64,000 bases of DNA from Excoecaria cochinchinensis (lineage: Eukaryota > Streptophyta > Magnoliopsida > Malpighiales > Euphorbiaceae). Position numbers and translations under genes: made by a program. The notes under the pieces are model-generated. The model worked only from the letters and a program-made list of their open reading frames with translations. It ran no database searches and was not told where the DNA came from. The stretch is from the NCBI GenBank assembly GCA_947683425.1, contig CANTUQ010000070.1:7395501-7459500 (forward strand), read 5' to 3'. Every line of letters starts with the position of its first letter. Within the stretch, counting starts at the first letter, position 1. Of the stretch, positions 1 to 14,127 are shown piece after piece.

Positions 1-2950
1 CTTTCTTTAAAGAAGTTGAAAGAGACGAGAACCCAGAAAAGATGACAGGGTTGTATGGCACATAAGACATAGAATTGCCGTTCAGTCCCAAGTTTGAATT
101 GTGAGAACCCTCATCACAAATTCCACTAGAAATGGGAACATCATGGGCAGATGTCCCAGTTTCAGCGATAGACTTCTTAAAACAAGGAACAGTAGAATCA
201 ACAGTTCCTAAGATAGAGGATGCGAGATCTCTTGGTGACATCTCAACTGTCCCAGGTAACAAGACAGTAGAGAACATAGCTCTCCAATCAACCAAAAACG
301 AAGTCTCAAGAATCAAATGATATGCCATGATAACTGCAATCTGTACCACGTATTTAATCCTCTTCAATTCATCACTATGACTTCCTTTCAACAAAATCTG
401 CAAAATTAATGGTAGAGACAGTTAAGCTTGTGCACTGAAAGCAACATTACAGGACAGTCATAATGTTCATATTGAAAAATACAACAACTTGTTGTGAGCT
501 AGCTTAAACAATATATTACAGAACTTCATAACATAGCTTTTGTAGTCCTTTCCTCTCAATTTGGAATGTCTTGGCATTAGGGTTCATCCTAAAACTAAAC
601 GGGGACTTTTACAATATGTAGAGTTACCATTACCCATCAGATATGGGACAAGTTTCCAATTTCTCATTGAAGGTTTACAAAGAGGGAATGCAGGGGCTTT
701 AAGTGGTGCCCTATTGAACAGTGTACTCACCTACATGCATGCGATCTATGTAACAATAGACATGCAAATGTGTGCAATGCATGTGATATCAAATGAGCAC
801 TGCCACCTAGAATTACAGAGGGGGGAAAAACAAAAGGCAAGGAAAAAAAAAAAAGTTTCCACACTCACTGTGCAACCCAGACGTGTCGGACAGCCCTCAA
901 TGAACATCAGTGTCTTAATAGGCTTCTTTCCCCCTTCACCCAACCCAGCATGTTCCTCTACAAATTTTTCGATATGGAAGGAGTCACATTGCTTTAACTT
1001 CTGACCTGCCAAAGAGTCCGAAGATAAAATTGAAGAACCAGTACAGCGAGCAACTCTTTCTAGGCGATGAAGCTTCATATCATACACCAGTGTCATTCCT
1101 TTTGCAAGAATAGACTCTTGAACATCACGGGAGACAGATTTTTCAACCAGAACAACATTTGGATGACACATTTCGATCAAGTCCATAAGCAGCTTCAGAT
1201 TATCCTTTTCCTGTTTTCAGTAAATGTCAGAAGAATTAGCATTATGTAACCATGATGAACAATACTAAAGGATTCCAACAAATCAACCCACCTGCTCCAT
1301 CGATTTAAATGAAGATAGCCCACTTGAAGACTGACCAAGAACTCCCCGGATCAGCAACAACCTTGGGTTCTTATAATTTGTTGGCATGTGCTTGTGAGCA
1401 GCACGCTTTTTGAAGACTAAGCCCTTGACTACTTGACTACAGAAGGTAGAAAACAACGTAACAGAATTTCAGCGGTGTGGTAAAGGTAAAAGATAAAAGC
1501 ACAACCACCTCTCTACTCATATATGCTTAGGACATTCTTCAGACCTTACCTTCTGATTATGTATAATCAAAACCTACAGTCCATGCATTTATAAAAGACA
1601 TATTTTGCTACTAAAAAACATTACTAAAAAAGAAGAAAAGATTAGCAAATCCAGGCACAGCATTACACAGTTTTTACTTAATTAAAAAATTCTGTCTACA
1701 TTAAACAATTTTATCTTCTTCAATTAATAGGATTTGTATATGTTCCCTTGACAATATCAATGCTTCTACGTGTAGCACAAGGAAGTCACCTTTCAGTGCG
1801 AGAACCTGTTGCAATGCATTTCACTTTTACATAGCCATCCAGATCCATTCCTTTCCCATCAATTGGCTTCAAAAATGAAGCAGCTTCCCATGACAAAGAA
1901 CTGACTATATCAACCCAACTTTCACAATCTTTTCCCACAGAAGAAATATCTGCAGTTTTAAGAAGTTGACTCACGATGGACTTGAATTTTCCCTGTGCAA
2001 CTTCCTCCATTGCTTTTTGTTTTTCTTCTTTGAATCTGTAACTTCCATTACCTTCATCTCTGCAGCAACTTAATGAACTTGGCTTGCCCCATTCTGTCCC
2101 ATCACCATAATCGTCGTCATCATCATCAAAAGCCACACTACCTTCCAGATCATGTTCTGGATCCTCTGCTTCAGGAGGCTCCCAAACATGGGAATCCATT
2201 TCATCATAACCTGAACAAGATCTCTCATTTCCTTCATTTGAAGATTCAACAGAACTTTGAGAGGAACTATCTCTTGTTTCTTGGGCATCAACAGTTCCCA
2301 TGATTTCTACGTCTCTTACAACATCACCATGATGACCTTCATTAAGGTTGTTCTCTGTCACTTTATACAATTTATTTACTCCATTAACACAAGCTTCCAA
2401 GCTTGATTTATGCAATTTTCCATTCAAGCCATAACTGGCATTCTCCCGAGCTCTGTCTGCTGTACCTTCCTCTTGGGTCCCCCTAAGACAAAAAAAACAG
2501 AGGATATTTAATAAGCACCAACACATGCCAATTAATATCTATTAGCACCAGAATTGAATGGTGCAATACATACCGGTCATATGAGTTTACATCAACAGAT
2601 ATATCACCTGAACACACAAAAGACAAAAATCAATTAATATAGATGCACAGTATTTGCCACTAATTACATCAATAAAAAGATCAAGAAGAACAAAAGGAAG
2701 GCAGAAATTTACTGCAGCTTGACACAGATCTGTCGCTGCTAGATAGTGAAGTTGATGGACTGATCATTGGTGATTCAGGACTCCCACCACTGTGCATTGT
2801 ATGTTCTTTTTCCTGCTTCTCTTGGCAAAACCTACAAGACCAACTCTGCCCTACACCATTTAATTGTAGATGATTTCCATTCTCAAGTTTCCTCTTTTCA
2901 TCCTCAGAGTTTGGCAGGAGGGCACCACAGTAGTGACACATGCTACACAT
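1..2950 (-). CDS. FAB1D: FAB1C/D-type 1-phosphatidylinositol-3-phosphate 5-kinase, N-terminal part (partial)
   Basis: By homology this enzyme makes PI(3,5)P2 from PI3P on endosomal and vacuolar membranes. Exons on the minus strand, in gene order, are 2950-2713, 2607-2574, 2482-1790, 1436-1292, 1210-869 and 397-1 (continuing off the edge). All junctions are GT-AG and the phases join to about 616 residues. The ATG at 2950 starts a segment with CxxCxxC and a later CxxC but no FYVE finger, as in plant FAB1C/D. A run of Asp follows (FDDDDDDYGDG), then the conserved GYVKVKCIATGS. The Cpn60/TCP1-like domain is seen in RVARCTGSSI, TLMFIEGCPTRLGCT and LLKGSHSDELKRIKYVVQ. The kinase domain lies beyond the left edge. 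D rather than C is inferred from the EPF2-like and IST1-like neighbours. Family confidence is high; the paralogue assignment is less sure. Confidence 0.9.
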
Positions 2951-4245
2951 CCGAAACTAGAAAACAATGGAGCCACTAGCTTATTCTGAATGATATAGAA
3001 CCTAGATTGCCTGTTTGGTTCAAGCACAAAGGTCAATTTCTTTATGAACATGTCAGTCGATAAAAGAAACTCTGAAAGAAATAGTTAAAGGCAACAAACA
3101 AAGAGATGAGTGATGTTTCCTAGTTAACACTTTCATGTTTATGAATTCATATAGAGGAATCCAGAAGGTCATCATATCAGGTAATATTTAAGAACTCGGA
3201 ACTATAAGAAAGAGGAACACCAGAAAACGAAATTTTAGAGTGAATTATACATTTTTGTGGAGGTTTTCACCCAATTGTTATGCAACATGGATCTCATAGT
3301 AAAGATAGAAAAGTTAACAACTGCTCCCTGAACAAATAAATAAATCAATTTTGGAGAGCCAAACCGGAATCCAATCAAAGTTTATTTCCTGAGCAATCAC
3401 GCATTACACAGTGCAAGGAGGGTGGAAAGAAAAGAGAAGAACAATATCTTACCATGTACATATGTACGGTATAAAATGATATTTAAATAAATTATCATTG
3501 TTGCTCATTACTAAAGAATTCGTTTATCAAGCAACAACCTACTAACTTGTATACAATTCCAGGCTTATTTGGTTAGATTCTCCCACCTCTATGATTCTCC
3601 CACCTCTATGATTTTAAAAAACACAACAACAACAATGAAAACTTTAGGCACAGGCAGACATAGAGAATTGTCGTCAACCAAGATCATAAAGAACAGAAAG
3701 CGCAGAATAATGGTTCCCTGAAACACTACAATACCGTTTTGAACAAACAGCCCGATCAGTAGCAATTTGAAAGCCCCAAGTAGCAGAAATCAAGATCCAC
3801 AGTTTGGTTCAAAAACCATAGCGAATCAAAGAAATCCTAAAAAATAAAAATAAAAAATAAAAAACGAAACGAACGAACAAACAAGTCAATGTTCAGAGGA
3901 AAAAGAAAATACCTAAATCCTGAATCCATCAACTATCCAAAGACAGACTCAACAAGAAGTCCAAAGAAAATCCGAGAAGTTTGAAACCCAAATCAAGATA
4001 GAAGAAGAACCCATGAACCAAATAGCAAAATTAATCTACTACTTGGAAAAGGCTAACCAAATCAATCTTGAAAACTCAAAAATGGTAACCACATAAACTC
4101 CTGAAGACTACTATCCACACATAGCCAAGATTTCATACACAAGTTATCATCTTTTCTAAAAAGCCTAACCAAGTCACAATAAAGAATAAAACCGTAAAAC
4201 AAATCAAAAGAATTAATTAAGGAAAGTAAAGAATATATGACTTAC

Positions 4246-4470
4246 TGTGAAAGCAATCCAAAGCAACAAAGATATGGTGTGATTGCGCTATCCCACCCAT
4301 CAAAATTCAATCTTCGATAAGCTAAAACAACATTACTGAACTAAACAAGTTTTAAAATCTTAAAAATTTAGAAGGGAAAATCTTCTGTGTCTGTAAAGCG
4401 AAGATTTTTGAACACTAAAAAAACAGTCCACCAAAGAAGAATGGAGAAGGGAAAAGAAGGCAGAAGGCAG
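4246..4470 (-). other. Probable 5' UTR exon and transcription start of the FAB1D-like gene
   Basis: Read on the minus strand, the sequence ends in a good donor (CACA|GTAAGT) with the intron beginning at 4245. The matching acceptor (TTTTCTAG) lies at 2957-2958, six bases before the FAB1D start codon. This implies a 5' UTR intron of about 1.3 kb. The segment is pyrimidine-rich near 4450-4480 on the minus strand, as leaders often are. The 5' limit is a guess. Confidence 0.5.
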
Positions 4471-6933
4471 AAAAAAAAGGGGAGAAAGTTTGGAAAGTGG
4501 GGTCCACTATATAGTCCGCACTGTAATTTTCTCCTTTTTTTCTGGATTTTTTTTTAATTTTTATTTCAACTGTCTTAAAATAAAAATGTATTTTTTTATT
4601 TTATACAGTCTAAATACGTCAACATTTACAGATATTAATATTAATATTTTTCTCATTAAATTATATAATAAATAATGATATGACCTTATCTTTGTGGGTG
4701 GATTTTATTTTGAAACCCTCTGTGCCTTTTTATATTTATGATATTTTTACATATTTTTTTGGGTCTTTAAAAAAAATTATTGTTTGTCTTATGATTCAAC
4801 TAAAATAATTAATAATAAATTTTATTAATTTCTTAAATCTTTGACACATTTGAAAAAAAAAATATCCTAATTAAAAAAGATTCTTCAAAATCCTAATTGA
4901 GTCATGATTTTATTAATTGGAACCCTCTAGATTACCAAATAATAATCAAAATTGTAGGCAGAGGTTAGTTGAACTTTTAACTTAAACATAAAATAAAATC
5001 AAAGTCAAATTTAATTATGTCAGGCTTTATCCTATTTAGTAAAAACTATCATACAGTACCACAGTTTTTGGTTTATTAGTAAAGAAATTGAGAATTACTT
5101 ACTTAATATTTGATTTATTAGTAAAAAAAAGTGAGATTAAGTCAAAATAATTAGGAAGTTGAGGATGAGTTGAATGGTCTTTCTCTGATTTATTACTTAA
5201 TTTTCTTTTTCCATTTTTGTTTTTGGGATAATTACGAGATACAAATATCTTTGAATATCTCTTAATTAAGGCAAATTACTTATATTTGAAGATCACTACC
5301 TTTGATTAAAAAAAACAAATATTTTTATTATTACGTTTTAATCGTTATTTTGTATTTTCTAAACTAATTTCAAAGTTTCAACAAAAATAATAATAAAAAT
5401 AATAAAAATACAACCTATGTTTTTCTTTTAGAAGGTACAACTATGTTTCTATATTTGTATGAAAATTATTTATTAGATGCTTATCTTTAATTATCTCTCA
5501 GGATAAAAGCCTACATAGGCTTATCAAGCTGACCTCAATGTTTAATTAATTATTTCATATTTCATTATCAAAAAATGTATTTTATACTTCGATTAAAATA
5601 AGTTCACCCTTAAAAAATAAAATTGAGTTAAATAAATCCTAATTTAATAGCTCATTCGCCTTTATTGATAGAATTTTCAAGCTTATCTCAATGGTTAATT
5701 AAGTATTTTATATTTCGGTTAGGTCAATTTCACGTTAAGCAATTAAGTAAAATAGTTTATTTAAATTATGGGCCATTTGGCTCAAATTTCATTCATTAGG
5801 GATCTATTTGGTCAAATTGTATTTCTTTGAATGATGGAAGTTGATTCAACTGAAATATAAATGGTTTAATTAACTATTGAAAAACATTTAAGGGGCCTAT
5901 TTTGATATTTTAAACGTACATAAATGTCTTCATGTACAACAGAAATTGTAATTTATGGTATTCCGTACAAATACGTAAAACAACAAGGATAGTTTTGCAA
6001 AATTACCGAAATATCAACTCTGATACCGTTAATGAAAAATCATAAAGACGGCTTTGTCTTTCATAAAAAGGACAAAAGAATTTATTAATAGGGACATTTA
6101 TGTCATTTTACCAACATTTTCATGCTCTATAATTTCCTTTTTATTGACAATTGATACTGAAACAGGATATTTTTTCAAACGACAAATATGGTAAAAAAAT
6201 AATCTACTGCAGCTTAAGTTATATACCCTGACGACTAACATTAAGCCACGTATAAATTATATTCTGAAATATTCTAATGCCACATGTAAGTATATGAATG
6301 GCTGGAATCTCTACTATTATTGGAGCTGCTGTTTCTGTTTGGACATAAAATGATTGGAGTTATGATGTGTCGTGTATCCACGTGGCAAAGAGAGGGCAAT
6401 TCTGTAATTGAAATGTGGTTAATTACAAAAGTACCCTCATTCCGTGGAGTGTGGGCAACATTCTACGGATATGATATGGAATGAGACCATTGGATGAAGG
6501 GTAGAGATGATTGACATTAAGGTGCGTGTGTACAGCATAAAGCAATAATAGAGCCTTAATTTCAAACTAATTTTGCAGAAATTTGAAAAAATTAAGACAG
6601 TGATTTATGGTTATAGAAAGTTGGCTCCCTAGGTTTCAAATTTCAAAACACCTCTAATTTTTGTGTTCAAATTTAATTAATAAAGTTAATTAAGCTAGTA
6701 ATTAAATTATTAAAAAATAAATAAAAAAAAACTTGTAATCCAATGTTGACATGGCTTGTCAAATCGAAAGACCCACTAAAAATATTATAAAAATTGACTA
6801 AGTTGCAATTATAGAAAATCTTTTTTTAGATCTTCCTAGTTCCTTGTCTTATGTTTTGTGATTAATTGGTTATCCTTTCCAAAAATAAATAATTTTTTAA
6901 TATAAAATATATATCCATTTAATGTACATAAAT
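4471..6933. other. Spacer, no gene seen
   Basis: Very AT-rich sequence with stops in all frames. One less AT-rich island (about 6290-6540) contains a CCACGTGGC palindrome (G-box core CACGTG at 6379-6384) but no adjacent coding sequence that I can recognise. Confidence 0.6.
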
Positions 6934-7195
6934 TATTACTCTATACATTTTATTATACGTGACTTTTTTGTTATTTTTGTTGTGATTAAAAAGCTATTAA
7001 GAAAATTTAAATGTAGTATAAAATTGACTGATTAAAACTAAATTTTAGAATAAATTTAGATTTAATTGATTTTAAATAAATCAATTTATATTAAAAAAAT
7101 AAAACTAAAGTTTATTGAAAATTTAAAAACGTTAAATAAATGAAATTTGAATTTTACTAGAAAACGTCATATATAGTGAAATGGATAAGGTAATA
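6934..7195. mobile_element. Stowaway-like MITE, diverged
   Basis: The left end (TTACTCTATACATTTTATTA) and the reverse complement of the right end (TATTACCTTATCCATTTCAC) are imperfect terminal inverted repeats. The element is about 260 bp. Its AT-rich interior resembles the elements near 8164, 14779 and 22496. It has no coding capacity. Boundaries are approximate to within about 5 bases. Confidence 0.55.
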
Positions 7196-7272
7196 CTTTA
7201 TTTTATAGGATGATTTATTTATTTATTTGGATTTTTAATTTTAAATGAACTTAGTATTAAAATTGGGTTTAT

Positions 7273-10200
7273 GTGTTGGATTTTTTCTAGAAATCTTCAA
7301 TGTTCTCTCTCTTTTATTTTTCTTATTTTCAATTCATGATGGCTAACCCTAAATCTCAAAGAAAATGAGTCATTTCTTTTATTCTTTACCTTTCCTTTTA
7401 TTTTTTCGAAGTCATGGTGGTGGGTAACCCTAGTTTTGGAACAGGAAGGACCCTCTTGTTTTAGGAAATAAAAATATTATTTTCAAGGGTATTTTAGAAA
7501 ATAATAAAGACAGATGAATTTAATTTACTTTTAGATTTATTCCAACCATAATTATATTCAATTCTAATACATATTTTAAAATTTTTAATATATCAAACAC
7601 CGTTGTGCTACATTCCAAATCTCCTCGTCATTCCAGCGCTACCTCTCTTTTCCAATGACTAAAAAATGTGATATTTTAATTTTATTTTTATAAGCTGCAA
7701 TTTCATATATAAAAATTGAGAAAAAAAAATATTCACTTATAAATGTAAGAATCAGATCTATCATGTTAATTAAATCTGTCAGGATCTTAATAATGTGCAT
7801 GAATTTCAATTTTATTCTTATTATATTATAACCATAATATTTAATAATTTCAATAATATTTTTTTTTACATTTTTCTTTATAATTTTTATCCTTTTAAAA
7901 TACTATTGAATAATAGTGACATTCGAATATATTTTTATATTTTGACATTGGAGCATTTTAATCTATATATATTACTTCTTTTCATCATACTAAATTATCA
8001 CTTTTTACATAAATCACTAATATTAAATTGACCAAAATACATCATTTTAATTTAGACTATTATAATAAAGTCTATAAAAAAAATTAATTAAATTATTAAA
8101 TATTTTAGTGACATTGTATGAATAGTAAAATTGAAAAGTATGTTATTATCTTGAATTATTATTTACTCACTCCGTTCCACAATATCTATCACTTTTGCTA
8201 TGATTAAAAAATATTAATTAGGCCTAAATTTAAAATTAAATATAGTAGATAATGATTAAATTACCCTTATTTTTATTATTTCAAAATTGTAACCTAAATC
8301 TAATTGGTTGAATAACATTGGAAATGTAATATGAAATTAATATCATATTGAAAATTGAAAAAATAAAATTAATATTGCATTGAAAGTTTAAAAATGATAT
8401 CTAAAATGAAATATGAAATTTTTTAAAAAATGACAATTATTAAGAAACGGAAATAGTAATATTAATGAAATGCGTAAAAAGTCACAAATTGATATAAGCC
8501 TAATGATTACTTGTTATTCAATCGATAAGATTACATTTAAGTAGCATTAAGCATAACATGATGCTATAAACTAATTTTGATTATCAATATTTAATATCAT
8601 ATGCATTACTTGCACCAGAAATGAAATGTTTAATTTGTCGCTTATGCTAAGTTTTGAATTTAGTATTTATTTATTTTCGGAATTCAAAATTTCCCTCCAT
8701 TTGGTGCAAAATGACAAGGCTTTGAAACATAAAATTATTTTATAGTTTTAAATTTGTGAAATCATATGATCCACACGATTATGAATTATTTGGACTGGTT
8801 AGATGTATTACACAATTCTATAAGATATGCATATTCTAAAATCTTATCTCTATTGTAACAATTACATCTAATCATCAACTCACACATATATTTAATTTAA
8901 ATTAAGTTTAAATTTAAAATCTATAATTCTTTTCCTAATCAACAGCTGCCCAATAAATTATTAAATTATAAAATAGCTTGAATAAGAGTGTTGGATTTTT
9001 TCTAGAAATCTTCAATGTTCTCTCTCTTTTATTTTTCTTATTTTCAATTCATGATGGCTAACCCTAAATCTCAAAGAAAATGAGTCATTTCTTTTATTCT
9101 TTACCTTTCCTTTTATTTTTTCGAAGTCATGGTGGTGGGTAACCCTAGTTTTGGAACAGGAAGGACCCTCTTGTTTTAGGAAATAAAAATATTATTTTCA
9201 AGGGTATTTTAGAAAATAATAAAGACAGATGAATTTAATTTACTTTTAGATTTATTCCAACCATAATTATATTCAATTCTAATACATATTTTAAAATTTT
9301 TAATATATCAAACACCGTTGTGCTACATTCCAAATCTCCTCGTCATTCCAGCGCTACCTCTCTTTTCCAATGACTAAAAAATGTGATATTTTAATTTTAT
9401 TTTTATAAGCTGCAATTTCATATATAAAAATTGAGAAAAAAAAATATTCACTTATAAATGTAAGAATCAGATCTATCATGTTAATTAAATCTGTCAGGAT
9501 CTTAATAATGTGCATGAATTTCAATTTTATTCTTATTATATTATAACCATAATATTTAATAATTTCAATAATATTTTTTTTTACATTTTTCTTTATAATT
9601 TTTATCCTTTTAAAATACTATTGAATAATAGTGACATTCGAATATATTTTTATATTTTGACATTGGAGCATTTTAATCTATATATATTACTTCTTTTCAT
9701 CATACTAAATTATCACTTTTTACATAAATCACTAATATTAAATTGACCAAAATACATCATTTTAATTTAGACTATTATAATAAAGTCTATAAAAAAAATT
9801 AATTAAATTATTAAATATTTTAGTGACATTGTATGAATAGTAAAATTGAAAAGTATGTTATTATCTTGAATTATTATTTACTCACTCCGTTCCACAATAT
9901 CTATCACTTTTGCTATGATTAAAAAATATTAATTAGGCCTAAATTTAAAATTAAATATAGTAGATAATGATTAAATTACCCTTATTTTTATTATTTCAAA
10001 ATTGTAACCTAAATCTAATTGGTTGAATAACATTGGAAATGTAATATGAAATTAATATCATATTGAAAATTGAAAAAATAAAATTAATATTGCATTGAAA
10101 GTTTAAAAATGATATCTAAAATGAAATATGAAATTTTTTAAAAAATGACAATTATTAAGAAACGGAAATAGTAATATTAATGAAATGCGTAAAAAGTCAC

Positions 10201-13200
10201 AAATTGATATAAGCCTAATGATTACTTGTTATTCAATCGATAAGATTACATTTAAGTAGCATTAAGCATAACATGATGCTATAAACTAATTTTGATTATC
10301 AATATTTAATATCATATGCATTACTTGCACCAGAAATGAAATGTTTAATTTGTCGCTTATGCTAAGTTTTGAATTTAGTATTTATTTATTTTCGGAATTC
10401 AAAATTTCCCTCCATTTGGTGCAAAATGACAAGGCTTTGAAACATAAAATTATTTTATAGTTTTAAATTTGTGAAATCATATGATCCACACGATTATGAA
10501 TTATTTGGACTGGTTAGATGTATTACACAATTCTATAAGATATGCATATTCTAAAATCTTATCTCTATTGTAACAATTACATCTAATCATCAACTCACAC
10601 ATATATTTAATTTAAATTAAGTTTAAATTTAAAATCTATAATTCTTTTCCTAATCAACAGCTGCCCAATAAATTATTAAATTATAAAATAGCTTGAATAA
10701 GAGTGTTGGATTTTTTCTAGAAATCTTCAATGTTCTCTCTCTTTTATTTTTCTTATTTTCAATTCATGATGGCTAACCCTAAATCTCAAAGAAAATGAGT
10801 CATTTCTTTTATTCTTTACCTTTCCTTTTATTTTTTCGAAGTCATGGTGGTGGGTAACCCTAGTTTTGGAACAGGAAGGACCCTCTTGTTTTAGGAAATA
10901 AAAATATTATTTTCAAGGGTATTTTAGAAAATAATAAAGACAGATGAATTTAATTTACTTTTAGATTTATTCCAACCATAATTATATTCAATTCTAATAC
11001 ATATTTTAAAATTTTTAATATATCAAACACCGTTGTGCTACATTCCAAATCTCCTCGTCATTCCAGCGCTACCTCTCTTTTCCAATGACTAAAAAATGTG
11101 ATATTTTAATTTTATTTTTATAAGCTGCAATTTCATATATAAAAATTGAGAAAAAAAAATATTCACTTATAAATGTAAGAATCAGATCTATCATGTTAAT
11201 TAAATCTGTCAGGATCTTAATAATGTGCATGAATTTCAATTTTATTCTTATTATATTATAACCATAATATTTAATAATTTCAATAATATTTTTTTTTACA
11301 TTTTTCTTTATAATTTTTATCCTTTTAAAATACTATTGAATAATAGTGACATTCGAATATATTTTTATATTTTGACATTGGAGCATTTTAATCTATATAT
11401 ATTACTTCTTTTCATCATACTAAATTATCACTTTTTACATAAATCACTAATATTAAATTGACCAAAATACATCATTTTAATTTAGACTATTATAATAAAG
11501 TCTATAAAAAAAATTAATTAAATTATTAAATATTTTAGTGACATTGTATGAATAGTAAAATTGAAAAGTATGTTATTATCTTGAATTATTATTTACTCAC
11601 TCCGTTCCACAATATCTATCACTTTTGCTATGATTAAAAAATATTAATTAGGCCTAAATTTAAAATTAAATATAGTAGATAATGATTAAATTACCCTTAT
11701 TTTTATTATTTCAAAATTGTAACCTAAATCTAATTGGTTGAATAACATTGGAAATGTAATATGAAATTAATATCATATTGAAAATTGAAAAAATAAAATT
11801 AATATTGCATTGAAAGTTTAAAAATGATATCTAAAATGAAATATGAAATTTTTTAAAAAATGACAATTATTAAGAAACGGAAATAGTAATATTAATGAAA
11901 TGCGTAAAAAGTCACAAATTGATATAAGCCTAATGATTACTTGTTATTCAATCGATAAGATTACATTTAAGTAGCATTAAGCATAACATGATGCTATAAA
12001 CTAATTTTGATTATCAATATTTAATATCATATGCATTACTTGCACCAGAAATGAAATGTTTAATTTGTCGCTTATGCTAAGTTTTGAATTTAGTATTTAT
12101 TTATTTTCGGAATTCAAAATTTCCCTCCATTTGGTGCAAAATGACAAGGCTTTGAAACATAAAATTATTTTATAGTTTTAAATTTGTGAAATCATATGAT
12201 CCACACGATTATGAATTATTTGGACTGGTTAGATGTATTACACAATTCTATAAGATATGCATATTCTAAAATCTTATCTCTATTGTAACAATTACATCTA
12301 ATCATCAACTCACACATATATTTAATTTAAATTAAGTTTAAATTTAAAATCTATAATTCTTTTCCTAATCAACAGCTGCCCAATAAATTATTAAATTATA
12401 AAATAGCTTGAATAAGAGTGTTGGATTTTTTCTAGAAATCTTCAATGTTCTCTCTCTTTTATTTTTCTTATTTTCAATTCATGATGGCTAACCCTAAATC
12501 TCAAAGAAAATGAGTCATTTCTTTTATTCTTTACCTTTCCTTTTATTTTTTCGAAGTCATGGTGGTGGGTAACCCTAGTTTTGGAACAGGAAGGACCCTC
12601 TTGTTTTAGGAAATAAAAATATTATTTTCAAGGGTATTTTAGAAAATAATAAAGACAGATGAATTTAATTTACTTTTAGATTTATTCCAACCATAATTAT
12701 ATTCAATTCTAATACATATTTTAAAATTTTTAATATATCAAACACCGTTGTGCTACATTCCAAATCTCCTCGTCATTCCAGCGCTACCTCTCTTTTCCAA
12801 TGACTAAAAAATGTGATATTTTAATTTTATTTTTATAAGCTGCAATTTCATATATAAAAATTGAGAAAAAAAAATATTCACTTATAAATGTAAGAATCAG
12901 ATCTATCATGTTAATTAAATCTGTCAGGATCTTAATAATGTGCATGAATTTCAATTTTATTCTTATTATATTATAACCATAATATTTAATAATTTCAATA
13001 ATATTTTTTTTTACATTTTTCTTTATAATTTTTATCCTTTTAAAATACTATTGAATAATAGTGACATTCGAATATATTTTTATATTTTGACATTGGAGCA
13101 TTTTAATCTATATATATTACTTCTTTTCATCATACTAAATTATCACTTTTTACATAAATCACTAATATTAAATTGACCAAAATACATCATTTTAATTTAG

Positions 13201-14127
13201 ACTATTATAATAAAGTCTATAAAAAAAATTAATTAAATTATTAAATATTTTAGTGACATTGTATGAATAGTAAAATTGAAAAGTATGTTATTATCTTGAA
13301 TTATTATTTACTCACTCCGTTCCACAATATCTATCACTTTTGCTATGATTAAAAAATATTAATTAGGCCTAAATTTAAAATTAAATATAGTAGATAATGA
13401 TTAAATTACCCTTATTTTTATTATTTCAAAATTGTAACCTAAATCTAATTGGTTGAATAACATTGGAAATGTAATATGAAATTAATATCATATTGAAAAT
13501 TGAAAAAATAAAATTAATATTGCATTGAAAGTTTAAAAATGATATCTAAAATGAAATATGAAATTTTTTAAAAAATGACAATTATTAAGAAACGGAAATA
13601 GTAATATTAATGAAATGCGTAAAAAGTCACAAATTGATATAAGCCTAATGATTACTTGTTATTCAATCGATAAGATTACATTTAAGTAGCATTAAGCATA
13701 ACATGATGCTATAAACTAATTTTGATTATCAATATTTAATATCATATGCATTACTTGCACCAGAAATGAAATGTTTAATTTGTCGCTTATGCTAAGTTTT
13801 GAATTTAGTATTTATTTATTTTCGGAATTCAAAATTTCCCTCCATTTGGTGCAAAATGACAAGGCTTTGAAACATAAAATTATTTTATAGTTTTAAATTT
13901 GTGAAATCATATGATCCACACGATTATGAATTATTTGGACTGGTTAGATGTATTACACAATTCTATAAGATATGCATATTCTAAAATCTTATCTCTATTG
14001 TAACAATTACATCTAATCATCAACTCACACATATATTTAATTTAAATTAAGTTTAAATTTAAAATCTATAATTCTTTTCCTAATCAACAGCTGCCCAATA
14101 AATTATTAAATTATAAAATAGCTTGAA
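7273..14127. repeat. Tandem array of four 1,715-bp units
   Basis: The units run head to tail: 7273-8987, 8988-10702, 10703-12417 and 12418-14127, the last lacking about five bases at its end. I found no mismatch between copies in any stretch I compared, including across long A/T runs. Each unit starts at GTGTTGGATTTTTTCTAG and ends in AAATAGCTTGAATAAGA. It carries one Stowaway-like MITE and no convincing gene; a 78-codon frame in each copy would need a GTG start and is low-complexity. The array reflects either very recent amplification or an assembly duplication. Confidence 0.95.
8164..8460. mobile_element. Stowaway-like MITE inside each tandem unit
   Basis: The left end is TACTCACTCCGTTCCACAAT, close to the CTCCCTCCGTTCC terminal repeat typical of plant Stowaway elements. 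The right end read on the other strand is ATTACTATTTCCGTTTCTTA. The element is about 297 bp and non-coding. It recurs at 9879-10175, 11594-11890 and 13309-13605 because it is part of the tandem unit. Confidence 0.7.

Noticed and set aside
561..1004. A 147-codon plus-strand frame
   Set aside because: It lies antisense to the FAB1D Cpn60-like exon and part of the next intron; the minus strand explains the coding signal.
7795..8031. A 78-codon frame repeated in each tandem unit (also at 9510, 11225, 12940)
   Set aside because: It starts with GTG rather than ATG, is almost entirely Phe, Ile, Asn, Tyr and Leu from AT-rich DNA, and shows no domain. Its repetition only reflects the tandem array.
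7273..14127. A CRISPR-like or centromeric satellite reading of the tandem array
   Set aside because: The units are 1.7 kb without spacers, only four copies are present, and ordinary genes flank the locus; nothing points to CRISPR or a centromere.
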